A stretch of DNA of 64,000 bases. It comes from JABDMD01 sp965203475. GTDB lineage: Bacteria; Pseudomonadota; Gammaproteobacteria; UBA4575. A program made the position numbers and the translations under genes. The notes below the pieces were generated by a model. The model was not told where the DNA came from, did not search any database, and was given only the letters and a program-made list of their open reading frames with translations. Positions 35,160-42,374 of this stretch are shown here, one piece after another (within the stretch, counting starts at the first letter, position 1; each line of letters opens with the position of its first letter). The stretch lies in NCBI GenBank assembly GCA_965203475.1, contig OZ241890.1:2345839-2409838 (forward strand), written 5' to 3'.

Positions 35160-35705
35160 ATGCGAGCAATCTTAGAAAAATTTGAACAGCTCATAAAACC
35201 TATTGAAGAAATTAAAAGTGAACTGCATCCACCTGCAACCGATGCTGAAATCGATGCCGTTGAAAATGATTTAGGCATTCAATTTCCAGAAGACGTGCGC
35301 ACATTCTATAAATGGCACAACGGCCAAGTAGGAATTTACTCTCTGTTTAGTGAGTTTCGAATGTTAAGTCTTGAAGAAATGATGAACATCTACCGATCGG
35401 GCATTAAATCTTCTGAGCCTGATTATTATGAAGTTGAAGATGATACCGGTGTATTTAAAGATTGTATTGATAATGTTAAATGGATTCCGATTGGTGATAA
35501 TGGCGGCAATACCATTTTATTTTTAGATATGGATCCAGGAGCACAAGGCACGGTTGGCCAATTACTTGAGTCGTGTGATGGTGAGCCAGAATGTAATTAC
35601 AACGGTATACAAGCATTCATGAATGATGTCATTCGAAAAATAGAAGCCGGTGAAATTAAATGGAATGAAACGGCTGGTAGTTTTTGGCCCGCGAGTGAGA
35701 TGTAG
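35160..35705 (+). CDS. SMI1/KNR4 family protein
   Basis: 181 residues. Residues about 22-60 carry the family signature LHPPATDAEIDAVENDLGIQFPEDVRTFYKWHNGQ, followed by LSLEEMMNIYR and a DNGGNTILFLDMDPG strand pair. SMI1/KNR4 proteins (SUKH superfamily) commonly serve as immunity proteins for contact-dependent toxins or as cell-wall synthesis regulators. No toxin gene is adjacent, so immunity is not supported here; it starts 17 bases after the DoxX gene. Confidence 0.85.
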   Translation: MRAILEKFEQLIKPIEEIKSELHPPATDAEIDAVENDLGIQFPEDVRTFYKWHNGQVGIYSLFSEFRMLSLEEMMNIYRSGIKSSEPDYYEVEDDTGVFKDCIDNVKWIPIGDNGGNTILFLDMDPGAQGTVGQLLESCDGEPECNYNGIQAFMNDVIRKIEAGEIKWNETAGSFWPASEM

Positions 35706-35740
35706 ACGTATTCCATTATTTTTTTAACAGTTAAAATTGC

Positions 35741-35768
35741 TTGACTCCGAAGGGTGCAAATGTAGAAT
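35741..35768 (+). promoter_or_regulatory. Strong sigma-70 promoter of the MATE leader
   Basis: TTGACT (35741-35746), a 16-base spacer and TAGAAT (35763-35768) are followed by a GCGCGCC discriminator, a pattern typical of stable RNA and stringently controlled promoters. The start site would fall near 35775, at or next to the ATG at 35776. Confidence 0.7.
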
Positions 35769-35774
35769 GCGCGC

Positions 35775-35917
35775 CATGTTTATTTCCACCACAAAAATAA
35801 AAGTCTCAAGGGATCTGGATGTACGTCCATTCATTCCTATTCCTGTGTGTTTGTGTTGAACTAAAGTAAAGAATTAGTAACGAAAGGCCGCAGGTAAAAT
35901 CGCGGCCTTTTTTTTGT
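35775..35917 (+). ncRNA. Candidate leader RNA or small RNA upstream of the MATE gene
   Basis: A promoter and a strong intrinsic terminator bracket about 143 bases. A 27-codon frame (35776-35859) begins at the predicted start site, ends IPIPVCLC and has no ribosome-binding site. Only 35 bases separate the terminator from the MATE start, too few for an obvious second promoter, so regulated read-through (attenuation) into the MATE gene is a likely reading; an independent small RNA is the alternative. No known riboswitch family was recognised. Confidence 0.5.
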
Positions 35918-35918
35918 C
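35883..35918 (+). terminator. Strong intrinsic terminator upstream of the MATE gene
   Basis: AAAGGCCGC (35883-35891) and GCGGCCTTT (35902-35910) form a 9-bp stem with a 10-base loop, and eight T in a row follow. It ends the leader transcript that starts near 35775. Confidence 0.9.
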
Positions 35919-35953
35919 TTGTAAATTGTGTGTAAACGTGTAAATCGATTGTT

Positions 35954-37351
35954 ATGAAAAGTGTGGAACAAATGAGCTGGTGGCAGATCGTTAAGTCATC
36001 ACTACAAGGAGATGAGTACGACTATACCCGCATACCGTTAAATAGGGCCGTCATATTGCTGGCAATTCCGATGATGTTAGAAACATCGATCGAAGCTTTG
36101 TTTGCGATTACTGATATCTTTTTTGTTGCAAAAATTAGTACCGAGGCGGTCGCAACAGTCGGTATTACCGAAGCAGTGATAACTTTGCTCTACGCCATTG
36201 GCATTGGCTTGAGCATTTCAGTAACCGCATTGGTGGCAAGAAGAATTGGTGAAAAAGATTTGCCTCGTGCAAAAATTATTGCCGGGCAATCGGTTTTGCT
36301 GGTGTTGGCTATTTCCATTGTGGTTGGTATTTGTGGCGTTGTGTTTGCCAAAAATATCTTGTCGTTCGTTGGCGCATCCGATGCCATTGTGAATGATAAT
36401 TATGGTTATACCGCAATTATGTTAGGCGGTTCTGCAACCATTCTGTTGTTATTTATTTTAAATGGCATTTGTCGCGGTGTGGGTAATCCTGTAATTGCCA
36501 TGAAAGCCATTTGGTTGGCAAGCCTCATTAACATTGTGTTAGACCCCTGCTTAATATTTGGGTTAGGGCCATTTCCTAAGCTCGGCATTGAAGGGGCGGC
36601 TATTGCCACAACCTTTGGGCGAAGTGTTGGCGTTATCTATGTGACGTATCATTTAATGAAAGGCACTTCAAAAATTCAGTTATCGATTGCTGATTTATCC
36701 TTGGTGTGGAATGAATTACGACTGCTCACTAAAGTATCCATTGGTGGAATACTGCAGTTCTTCATTGCAACATCAAGCTGGTTATTGTTAATTAAAATCA
36801 TTGCCGAATTTGGCAGCATTGCATTGGCGGCCTACACCATTGCGCTTCGAATTATCGATTTTATTTTCTTACCAGTATGGGGCTTGAGCAATTCGGTATC
36901 GACCTTAGTGGGTCAAAACTTAGGGGCTAACCAAACCGAACGTGCAAAACAGGCGGTGTATCAAGTCACCAAATACAATGTTGGACTTATGCTAAGTATT
37001 TCTGTTGTGTTTATCTTTTTTCCAGAATACATCATTCGTATTTTTGTGGATGAACCCGATGTTATTACAATGGGTGCATCTTGTTTGCGCATTTTAAGTT
37101 ATGGGTTTGGTTTATATGGTTTAGGCCTTGCCATGATTCAAGCATTTAATGGTGCGGGTGATACATTTACACCCACGTGGATTAATTTTATTTGCTTTTG
37201 GCTCATTCAAATTCCTTTTGCCTATTGGTTTTCAATTCAATTTCTTGAAAGCCCTGAAGGTGTATTTTGGGCCATCTTTCTTGCGGAAAGCCTCATGGCT
37301 ATAATGGGGCTACTTATATTTCGCCAAAATAAGTGGATGAAACCCATCTAA
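35954..37351 (+). CDS. MATE family efflux transporter
   Basis: 465 residues with twelve predicted membrane helices in two halves. Characteristic MATE signatures are MMLETSIEALFAITDIFFVAKIS near residue 38, GIGLSISVTALVARRIGEKD near 85, and the second-half equivalents SNSVSTLVGQNLGANQTERAKQAV (about 310) and FNGAGDTFTPTWINFICFW (about 400). MATE proteins export cationic drugs or toxic metabolites in exchange for sodium or protons. The gene follows a promoter-terminator leader; the downstream gene begins with a TTG six bases after the stop. Confidence 0.92.
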   Translation: MKSVEQMSWWQIVKSSLQGDEYDYTRIPLNRAVILLAIPMMLETSIEALFAITDIFFVAKISTEAVATVGITEAVITLLYAIGIGLSISVTALVARRIGEKDLPRAKIIAGQSVLLVLAISIVVGICGVVFAKNILSFVGASDAIVNDNYGYTAIMLGGSATILLLFILNGICRGVGNPVIAMKAIWLASLINIVLDPCLIFGLGPFPKLGIEGAAIATTFGRSVGVIYVTYHLMKGTSKIQLSIADLSLVWNELRLLTKVSIGGILQFFIATSSWLLLIKIIAEFGSIALAAYTIALRIIDFIFLPVWGLSNSVSTLVGQNLGANQTERAKQAVYQVTKYNVGLMLSISVVFIFFPEYIIRIFVDEPDVITMGASCLRILSYGFGLYGLGLAMIQAFNGAGDTFTPTWINFICFWLIQIPFAYWFSIQFLESPEGVFWAIFLAESLMAIMGLLIFRQNKWMKPI

Positions 37352-37357
37352 TTTTCA

Positions 37358-37738
37358 TTGAGTAATAAAGCCCCCAAAAGACCGTTATTCATTCTGCTGG
37401 TTGGAATTTTACTTTTAATTGTATGGGTGAATATTCAAAGGGGCCCATCCAATCCAGGCGGTACCACTACACGTGACTATCGGTTAATGAATGAAGAAGA
37501 GCAATCGCTGGTAATTTTAGAAGCCAGGCGCACCTTATTTCACCAGTATGTCGATGAACGTGAAGTTCCACGGGCCGATTGTGTCGCACGTTTGTTTGAT
37601 GTCAAAACAGTTGAAGGACAACAACAAATGGCTACCCTTAAAAAGCAAATCGATTCGCAGGATGATTTTGATGAGAAATTATTTGTAGAAGAAATGACGA
37701 TTAATTTTATTAATGTAAATTATTGTTTGAAAAATTGA
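37358..37738 (+). CDS. Membrane-anchored hypothetical protein
   Basis: 126 residues if the TTG at 37358 is used; this start gives a membrane helix near the N-terminus (about 9-27, LFILLVGILLLIVWVNIQ) and follows the MATE stop by six bases, so translational coupling is likely. The rest is soluble and charged with two cysteines (RADCVARLF and NYCLKN). A diverged copy of the last 16 or so codons and the following terminator-like bases occurs at 41081-41155. No family match is known to me. Confidence 0.55.
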   Translation: MSNKAPKRPLFILLVGILLLIVWVNIQRGPSNPGGTTTRDYRLMNEEEQSLVILEARRTLFHQYVDEREVPRADCVARLFDVKTVEGQQQMATLKKQIDSQDDFDEKLFVEEMTINFINVNYCLKN

Positions 37739-37763
37739 AAAAAGGGCTCTGGCCCCTTTTCCC
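37688..37763 (+). repeat. Left copy of a diverged direct repeat
   Basis: The last codons of the gene at 37358-37738 and the following GGGCTCTGGCCCCTTTT are repeated, at roughly 80 percent identity by eye, at 41081-41155. The two copies bracket about 3.3 kb holding a RAYT element and orphan genes. Encoded peptides are EEMTINFINVNYCLK here and EDMTIDFINANYCLK there. Confidence 0.8.
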
Positions 37764-37805
37764 GACCCCTTTTCCCTGTTAAAAACCAATATAGCGACAG
37801 CAAAT

Positions 37806-38417
37806 ATGGATAAACTTTCTATTCTAGAAATTGGACAAGTAGACGAATGGATTTACTATGCTGTGCTACCAGAAGATTATGGTATAGATGAAGTCTATGA
37901 AATTATTGATGTAGCATTGAAGTCTGTATTTTCAGGAGAGCCAGTTATTCGAGAATCAGAGCTTGATGAATCGATTGAAAGCGAGCTGAAACAATGGGAA
38001 AGAAAGTATAAGAATAAGAAAATTTCGAGAGATGAGTATGAAAAATCAGTTTTAGAGGAAAGAGAGAAAGGCAGGGAAGAACTGGTTGAAATTGCGCATG
38101 AAACTATACTAGAAGATGGGTTTGCAGCAAGTCAGTTACTTGTGGCTCTACTTGGCAATCAAACCTCAAATTTTGAAAATATATTGGATGCTAATTCAGC
38201 AGCAAATAAAAATTTTATTGTTAGATATGAAGAATTAAAAAATTCAATCGATAAAAATAAACTTAAATTACTGATTGAAGATGCCGTTAAAGTTGTAAAA
38301 AAATTGAAAACTAAAGAAGGTATTCAATCTTTTGATTTTCATGATGATGAAGATAACAAAGATTTAATTGATATGATTGAGGAGTTGGAAAACAATCTTT
38401 TGAGTTCACAGAATTAA
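37806..38417 (+). CDS. Acidic hypothetical protein, island cargo
   Basis: 203 residues, highly charged (many Glu, Asp and Lys), with no membrane helix. The first ~55 residues could be beta/alpha (LSILEIGQVDEWIYYAVLPEDYGIDEVYEIIDVAL), and the rest is helical, with a possible short coiled coil near 170-200. No motif is recognised. It lies inside the segment bounded by the diverged direct repeats and is very AT-rich, unlike the transposase gene nearby, so it is probably accessory. Confidence 0.5.
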   Translation: MDKLSILEIGQVDEWIYYAVLPEDYGIDEVYEIIDVALKSVFSGEPVIRESELDESIESELKQWERKYKNKKISRDEYEKSVLEEREKGREELVEIAHETILEDGFAASQLLVALLGNQTSNFENILDANSAANKNFIVRYEELKNSIDKNKLKLLIEDAVKVVKKLKTKEGIQSFDFHDDEDNKDLIDMIEELENNLLSSQN

Positions 38418-38465
38418 TAAAGTTAAAAGATTAAGGGATCTTAATAAAGGGTTAGTTAGGCCCAT

Positions 38466-38582
38466 CACATCAATGGTGGCACATCAACATCAATGAAACA
38501 TCAATGAAACATCAATGAAACATCAATGGTGAACATCAACATCAAATCAATGGGGTCAATCAATGGGGTCAGACACGATTGA
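38466..38582 (+). repeat. Tandem repeats of an ATCAATG-type unit next to a RAYT inverted repeat
   Basis: Units of 11 bases (CATCAATGAAA) occur about four times in a row around 38486-38528, with further TCAATGG copies leading into the 23-base repeat at 38560-38582. The repeats run up to the left end of the deleted RAYT copy. A related run of GATCAATGTGA units sits in front of the intact RAYT. Confidence 0.8.
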
Positions 38583-38793
38583 ATTGACAGAATAGAGGGG
38601 GTTTATTACTCTTCTTCTATGCTATCGGTTGGTATTTATCATTAATCTCGCATGGCCCGTTTACCACGCTATGTCCTGCCGGATATTCCACAACATGTGG
38701 TCCAGCGTGGTAAGGTAAGAGGCGGGGACCGCAAATCTAAAGAATATTGGCAACAACATGGTTAAATTAAATAATTCAATCGGACCCCATTGA
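38560..38793 (+). mobile_element. Internally deleted, non-autonomous RAYT element derivative
   Basis: The left end (38560-38582) is the 23-bp repeat TCAATGGGGTCAGACACGATTGA shared with the intact element. The right end (38776-38793, TCAATCGGACCCCATTGA) is a shortened inverse copy. Between them lies only the first 20 codons or so and the last 14 codons of a transposase. The arrangement suggests a deletion derivative that could be moved by the intact transposase. Confidence 0.65.
38652..38765 (+). pseudogene. Internally deleted RAYT transposase gene
   Basis: A 37-residue frame begins MARLPRYVLPDIPQHVVQRG (almost identical to the first residues of the intact transposase at 39887) and ends GGDRKSKEYWQQHG, like the intact C-terminus GGDHKSAAYRQQHA. 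The whole catalytic part, including the HxH and Tyr residues, is missing, so this is a deletion derivative, not an active gene. Confidence 0.8.
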
Positions 38794-38819
38794 TCTCTTG
38801 ATCGTGACCCCATTGATCG

Positions 38820-39035
38820 CTTTATAGAAGGTTGGGTCGAAGTGCAAAAGAGCGTCAAAAGTACTATCGACAGCTTTTTCGTAGTGCTATTGATAAAAAA
38901 GATTTAGAATCTATACGTGACGCGACTAATAAGGGATGGGTGTTGGGAAATGATCGATTTAAAGAAAAGATTGAGAAATTATCAGGAAGACGTGCCACTC
39001 CAAAGATACCAGGTAGGCCTAAAAAGAAGAAATAA
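38820..39035 (+). pseudogene. C-terminal fragment of a second RAYT transposase
   Basis: From the CTT codon at 38820 the frame reads LYRRLGRSAKERQKYYRQLF, then ATNKGWVLGNDRFKEKIEKLSGR, closely matching residues about 170-215 of the intact transposase (LYKRLGKTEQERQQHYRSLF and ATNKAWVLGNERFKDKIEQLTKR). The N-terminal part is absent and the fragment abuts a partial copy of the inverted repeat, so an earlier RAYT was cut by an element insertion or deletion. It differs enough from the intact copy to come from a separate lineage. Confidence 0.75.
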
Positions 39036-39119
39036 TTCGAGTCTGACCACATTTCTCTGTATAGCAGAGGTATTAACAATGCCAAAAGGTAATGTTGTGC
39101 AAAGAACTGAATCAAGCAA

Positions 39120-39755
39120 ATGGACGATAAAAAAAACGTAGCAAAAAATCTGTTAGAGAATTCAACAGTTAAAAGGAGAAAAGCTGCAAAAATACTAAGA
39201 AAAATTCGTGATGATCAGTTTTGTCGAGAGTTATGTGAAGCATGGATGATTGAGCAAGATTCTAAACATTGGCAAACTAAGGTAGAGATTCTTGGTGCTA
39301 TTGGTCAGCTGAATTGTAATGATTCTAGAAAATCACTAGAAAAAATAGTTTTCAATAATGATATAGATTTCGATCTAGTAAAATTTGCAGCATCTAAAGC
39401 TTGGGTTAGAATCTCGAGATCTAATCTAAATGATGCACAGCCTGTCATAGCCGTTATTAATTCAGGAAGCTACTCTGCTAGAGAAGGAGCTCTTGAGGCA
39501 TTAGGCTTCGACAGGATGATTCCTAATGAAAATAGCTGTATCGAAATAATTGAGAAGTGCTGGAGTTTCGGTTCTGATCGACCAAGAGGATATACAGACC
39601 CTCGTTATGGCTTAGCAGCTGCATGTGCTGGTTGGAGAAAAGAAATAGTTAATGCTTTTCTAATCCATTGTTTAGAGTCAAATGATAATCCTCTAATATT
39701 TGTAGCCAAAAATTCTCTGAATCAACATTATTGTAAATTAAGAAGTGAAGTTTAA
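39120..39755 (+). CDS. HEAT-repeat-like hypothetical protein, island cargo
   Basis: 211 residues made of paired helices. Repeating units such as KHWQTKVEILGAIGQLNCNDSRKSLEKIV and SYSAREGALEALGFDRMIP have the pattern of HEAT or PBS-lyase-like repeats. No catalytic motif is present; it may be a protein-binding scaffold. It starts in the sequence after the RAYT fragment, lies between RAYT relics, and is AT-rich. Function is unknown. Confidence 0.55.
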   Translation: MDDKKNVAKNLLENSTVKRRKAAKILRKIRDDQFCRELCEAWMIEQDSKHWQTKVEILGAIGQLNCNDSRKSLEKIVFNNDIDFDLVKFAASKAWVRISRSNLNDAQPVIAVINSGSYSAREGALEALGFDRMIPNENSCIEIIEKCWSFGSDRPRGYTDPRYGLAAACAGWRKEIVNAFLIHCLESNDNPLIFVAKNSLNQHYCKLRSEV

Positions 39756-39757
39756 CA

Positions 39758-39803
39758 GATCAAGATCAATGTGAGATCAATGTGAGATCAATGGATCAAT
39801 GGG
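39758..39803 (+). repeat. GATCAATGTGA tandem units before the RAYT left end
   Basis: Two full 11-base GATCAATGTGA units plus partial units run directly into the left inverted repeat of the RAYT element. They resemble the CATCAATGAAA run before the deleted copy. Confidence 0.7.
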
Positions 39804-40630
39804 GTCAAACACGATTGAATTTACTCATTAGGCAAATATCTTTATAGTTTCTTCATGCTTTGCTCAATGTTGTACTAAGTTTTTTCATGGCCCGTTTACC
39901 ACGCTATGTCCTGCCAGGGGTCCCACAACATGTGGTCCAGCGTGGTAACAACCGCGAACCGATCTTTGCCCATCCAGAAGACTATGCCTTCTACCTCGAA
40001 AAGCTCGAACAAGCACTCAAAAAATACTCCTGTCTTCTCCATGCCTACGTCCTCATGACCAACCATGTGCATCTACTCATTACCCCCAAAGAAGAAAACG
40101 GCATCGGCAAAGTTATGCAATCCTTAGGTCGTGCCTACGTACAATACTTCAACTACGTCTATAGTCGCACCGGTACCCTATGGGAAGGACGCTACAAAGC
40201 TACACTACTCAACAGTGACCAATACCTCCTCACCTGCATGCGCTATATTGAGCTCAACCCCATACGTGCCAACATGGTTAAACACCCCAGCGAATACTCC
40301 TACAGCAGCTATGCCAGCAATGCAACAGGCAAAGAAAATACCCTTATTACCCCACACAAACTCTACAAACGACTCGGCAAAACCGAACAAGAACGCCAAC
40401 AACACTACCGTTCATTATTCAGAACCAAGATCAATGAAAAGACCCTAGAAGAAATCAGAGAAGCCACCAACAAAGCCTGGGTGTTGGGTAATGAGCGCTT
40501 TAAAGATAAGATCGAACAACTCACAAAACGTCAAACCAGGCCCAAACCTCGTGGAGGGGATCATAAATCAGCGGCATATCGACAGCAGCATGCCTAATCC
40601 AACCTTATCAATCGTGTCTGACACCATTGA
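39794..40630 (+). mobile_element. RAYT element with 23-bp terminal inverted repeats
   Basis: The left end TCAATGGGGTCAAACACGATTGA (39794-39816) and the inverse copy at 40608-40630 match at 21 of 23 positions. Between them lies one intact REP-associated tyrosine transposase gene. A defective relative sits 1.2 kb upstream. The repeat pair suggests the ends used by this transposase; the RAYT family usually acts on short REP palindromes. Confidence 0.75.
39887..40597 (+). CDS. REP-associated tyrosine transposase (Y1-family, IS200-like)
   Basis: 236 residues from the ATG at 39887; the longer frame upstream is not used because the conserved N-terminus is MARLPRYVLP. The HUH nuclease motif is HVH at residues 60-62 (LMTNHVHLLITP) and the catalytic tyrosine is Tyr120 in MRYIELNPIRA. 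RAYTs cut and rejoin single-stranded REP repeats. Codon use is visibly richer in C at third positions than in neighbouring genes, a sign of transfer. The C-terminus is basic (KRQTRPKPRGG). Confidence 0.9.
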   Translation: MARLPRYVLPGVPQHVVQRGNNREPIFAHPEDYAFYLEKLEQALKKYSCLLHAYVLMTNHVHLLITPKEENGIGKVMQSLGRAYVQYFNYVYSRTGTLWEGRYKATLLNSDQYLLTCMRYIELNPIRANMVKHPSEYSYSSYASNATGKENTLITPHKLYKRLGKTEQERQQHYRSLFRTKINEKTLEEIREATNKAWVLGNERFKDKIEQLTKRQTRPKPRGGDHKSAAYRQQHA

Positions 40631-40700
40631 TTCTGTGTAAAGACTATCCAGATGTAGTTTGTGATAAGTTTAGGAGGTAGAAGTACATATATAAATAAGT

Positions 40701-41027
40701 ATGAGATGCCCAAATTGTAAGAAGAAATTTGACAATTTAAGTGACCATAGTTGGTCAGTTAAGTTAAAAATGTCACTTTGGACATGTAAAAATTGTAAAA
40801 AAACTTATAAAGATAACTCATCAGCTGGTGTTGAAAGTTCTATGTTATTTCCGTGGTTGCTTCCTATTTTTCTTATATTATTTTTTTCGGTTGAAAAAGT
40901 TTTCAATTTGATTGGGCTTCCTGATTATTCTATTTATATAGTTATCACAATTGGTTTTTTTATATATATATACTTTAAGTACCATCAATTAATTGAGTTA
41001 ACGGATGAGGAAAAAAGAAATTTGTAG
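40701..41027 (+). CDS. Zinc-ribbon membrane protein, island cargo
   Basis: 108 residues. The N-terminus has two CxxC pairs (RCPNCKKKF and WTCKNCKKTY) separated by about 25 residues, a zinc-ribbon layout. Two membrane helices follow (about 47-64 and 72-90), so the ribbon probably faces the cytosol. No family name is recognised. A weak A/G-rich sequence lies upstream (GGAGGTAGAAGTACATATATAAATAAGT). Lies in the island after the RAYT. Confidence 0.55.
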   Translation: MRCPNCKKKFDNLSDHSWSVKLKMSLWTCKNCKKTYKDNSSAGVESSMLFPWLLPIFLILFFSVEKVFNLIGLPDYSIYIVITIGFFIYIYFKYHQLIELTDEEKRNL

Positions 41028-41080
41028 CATTTAGGCTCAAAAAACTTAGCGTAATCAAATCAATGGCAAATCAATGTGCA

Positions 41081-41155
41081 GAGGATATGACAATTGATTT
41101 TATTAACGCGAACTATTGTTTGAAGATTTTAAAAAGGGCTCTGACCCCTTTTACG
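41081..41155 (+). repeat. Right copy of the diverged direct repeat, marks island end
   Basis: GAGGATATGACAATTGATTT and the following bases match the tail of the gene at 37358-37738 and its downstream GGGCTCTG.CCCCTTTT. The remaining upstream part of that gene copy is absent. The stretch 41028-41333 otherwise holds TCAATG units (near 41059-41076), three 17- to 20-base repeats and no recognisable gene. Confidence 0.8.
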
Positions 41156-41194
41156 CTCTGCTGACCCCTTTTACGCTCTGACCCCTTTTACGCT
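41141..41194 (+). repeat. Tandem CTGACCCCTTTTACGCTCTG repeats
   Basis: A 20-base unit is present twice exactly (41141-41160, 41161-41180) and a third time shortened. The GACCCCTTTT motif also appears at the left island edge near 37750 and resembles the RAYT repeat core GGGGTC. Confidence 0.85.
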
Positions 41195-41333
41195 TTTACG
41201 ATCCTTGCTTAACAAATTAGCTGTTTGTTCTTCGACTAGAATGAAATTGATCTTAATCTATGCTTTTAATGCGTTTATAAAATATAAAAATTAAAAGTAT
41301 TAGTTTTAATACACAGACTTACTTCTGGTTGAG

Positions 41334-42326
41334 TTATTTATAATCATTATTCCAGCACCCCTCACTTGCAGCATCAAATAATCTGATGTCTTTTATGTTA
41401 ATACTTCTTAGTTTCTTGTCTGCATATTCTGCGAATTCTTGATTATTATTATTTACTGAAACAGCTATTCTTGTTATATCACTTCTGCGAATCTGATCTA
41501 ATATATGTTCATCCTGATCAGCAATTTTCCAACCATAAATAACTAAAGATTCTTTTGAGTCCGGTAAAACTTCATGATAGATTCGTGATAGATAATTTGC
41601 ATCGTAAATAGAATTCATTTTGTGCTCCGTCAATCCCTCACATACAAATACAGGTACATATTTACCTGAAACCCAGCAATTTAAAATTTCATCTAATAAA
41701 CTATTGTCATTGTCAATTGCGTCAATTTTAATAATACTTGCAAAGTCCTTTCGAATTAGTACTAGATTCCCATGAGGGTAAAAAAACAATGTACATCCTT
41801 CCGCATTGTAAGGTTCTTTAAATCTATTCCAGTCTTCATCAAACTCCATAGACTGAAAACAATCTTTAAACCAATTACCTAAGATGTTATTACCATACAT
41901 TGCGGCCCAATAGACTATTAAATCATAGTTTAAAGATAAAACTATTTTAAATTTTTTCATAAACTTATAAATAGGCTCTAAATGTGGTAACACTTCATCA
42001 TATGTAATATGCACTGATCTTATTGTAGAAATAAGCGCATTTCGAATTTCTTCATAAGAACGACTAATATTTTTTGAATTAATATTTAATGCATCATTAA
42101 CTAGTTTTGCTTGCCATAAGCGTTTGAGTACTAATTCAAAATCATTGATTCCAAATTTATTAAAAACTTCTTGTATTTGTGCGGTGATATATTCGTAATC
42201 TATTGCTGCTTCATAAAGCGAGTCATAGTTAAATTCTTCATGTAGAGCTACACTAGCTCCGTTTCCAACTATAAGTACATCTTGAAATTCATGTTCGATT
42301 TCGCACCATTTCAATATTTTAAGCAT
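41334..42326 (-). CDS. SIR2-like DUF4917 family protein
   Basis: 330 residues. The N-terminus VLIVGNGASVALHEEFNYDSLYE (GNGAS at 21-25) matches DUF4917. Other SIR2-like marks are LSLNYD at 131-135, PHGN at 184-187 and YGWKIADQDEHIL near 264-276, equivalent to the G.S..D motif of SIR2_2 domains. Such domains can hydrolyse NAD+ in abortive-infection systems, so a defence role is possible; this is inference. A good ribosome-binding site (AAGGGGAATC) precedes the ATG. It lies immediately beyond the RAYT island on the opposite strand. Confidence 0.7.
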   Translation of the reverse strand: MLKILKWCEIEHEFQDVLIVGNGASVALHEEFNYDSLYEAAIDYEYITAQIQEVFNKFGINDFELVLKRLWQAKLVNDALNINSKNISRSYEEIRNALISTIRSVHITYDEVLPHLEPIYKFMKKFKIVLSLNYDLIVYWAAMYGNNILGNWFKDCFQSMEFDEDWNRFKEPYNAEGCTLFFYPHGNLVLIRKDFASIIKIDAIDNDNSLLDEILNCWVSGKYVPVFVCEGLTEHKMNSIYDANYLSRIYHEVLPDSKESLVIYGWKIADQDEHILDQIRRSDITRIAVSVNNNNQEFAEYADKKLRSINIKDIRLFDAASEGCWNNDYK

Positions 42327-42374
42327 TAAGATTCCCCTTTGTTTAAATTTTTAAACCAATGCAAAGTTTAAAAA

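Noticed and set aside
35160..35705. Immunity protein assignment for the SMI1/KNR4 gene
   Set aside because: No polymorphic toxin or contact-dependent system lies next to it.
35776..35859. 27-codon leader peptide before the MATE gene
   Set aside because: Starts at the predicted +1 with no ribosome-binding site and shows no repeated regulatory codon run; kept only as part of the leader RNA entry.
38466..38582. Possible CRISPR array from the repeated ATCAATG units
   Set aside because: Units are contiguous and 11 bases long with no spacers, and no cas gene is present.
40131..40448. Second-frame and antisense open frames inside the RAYT gene
   Set aside because: They overlap the transposase fully, have no ribosome-binding site and no family match.
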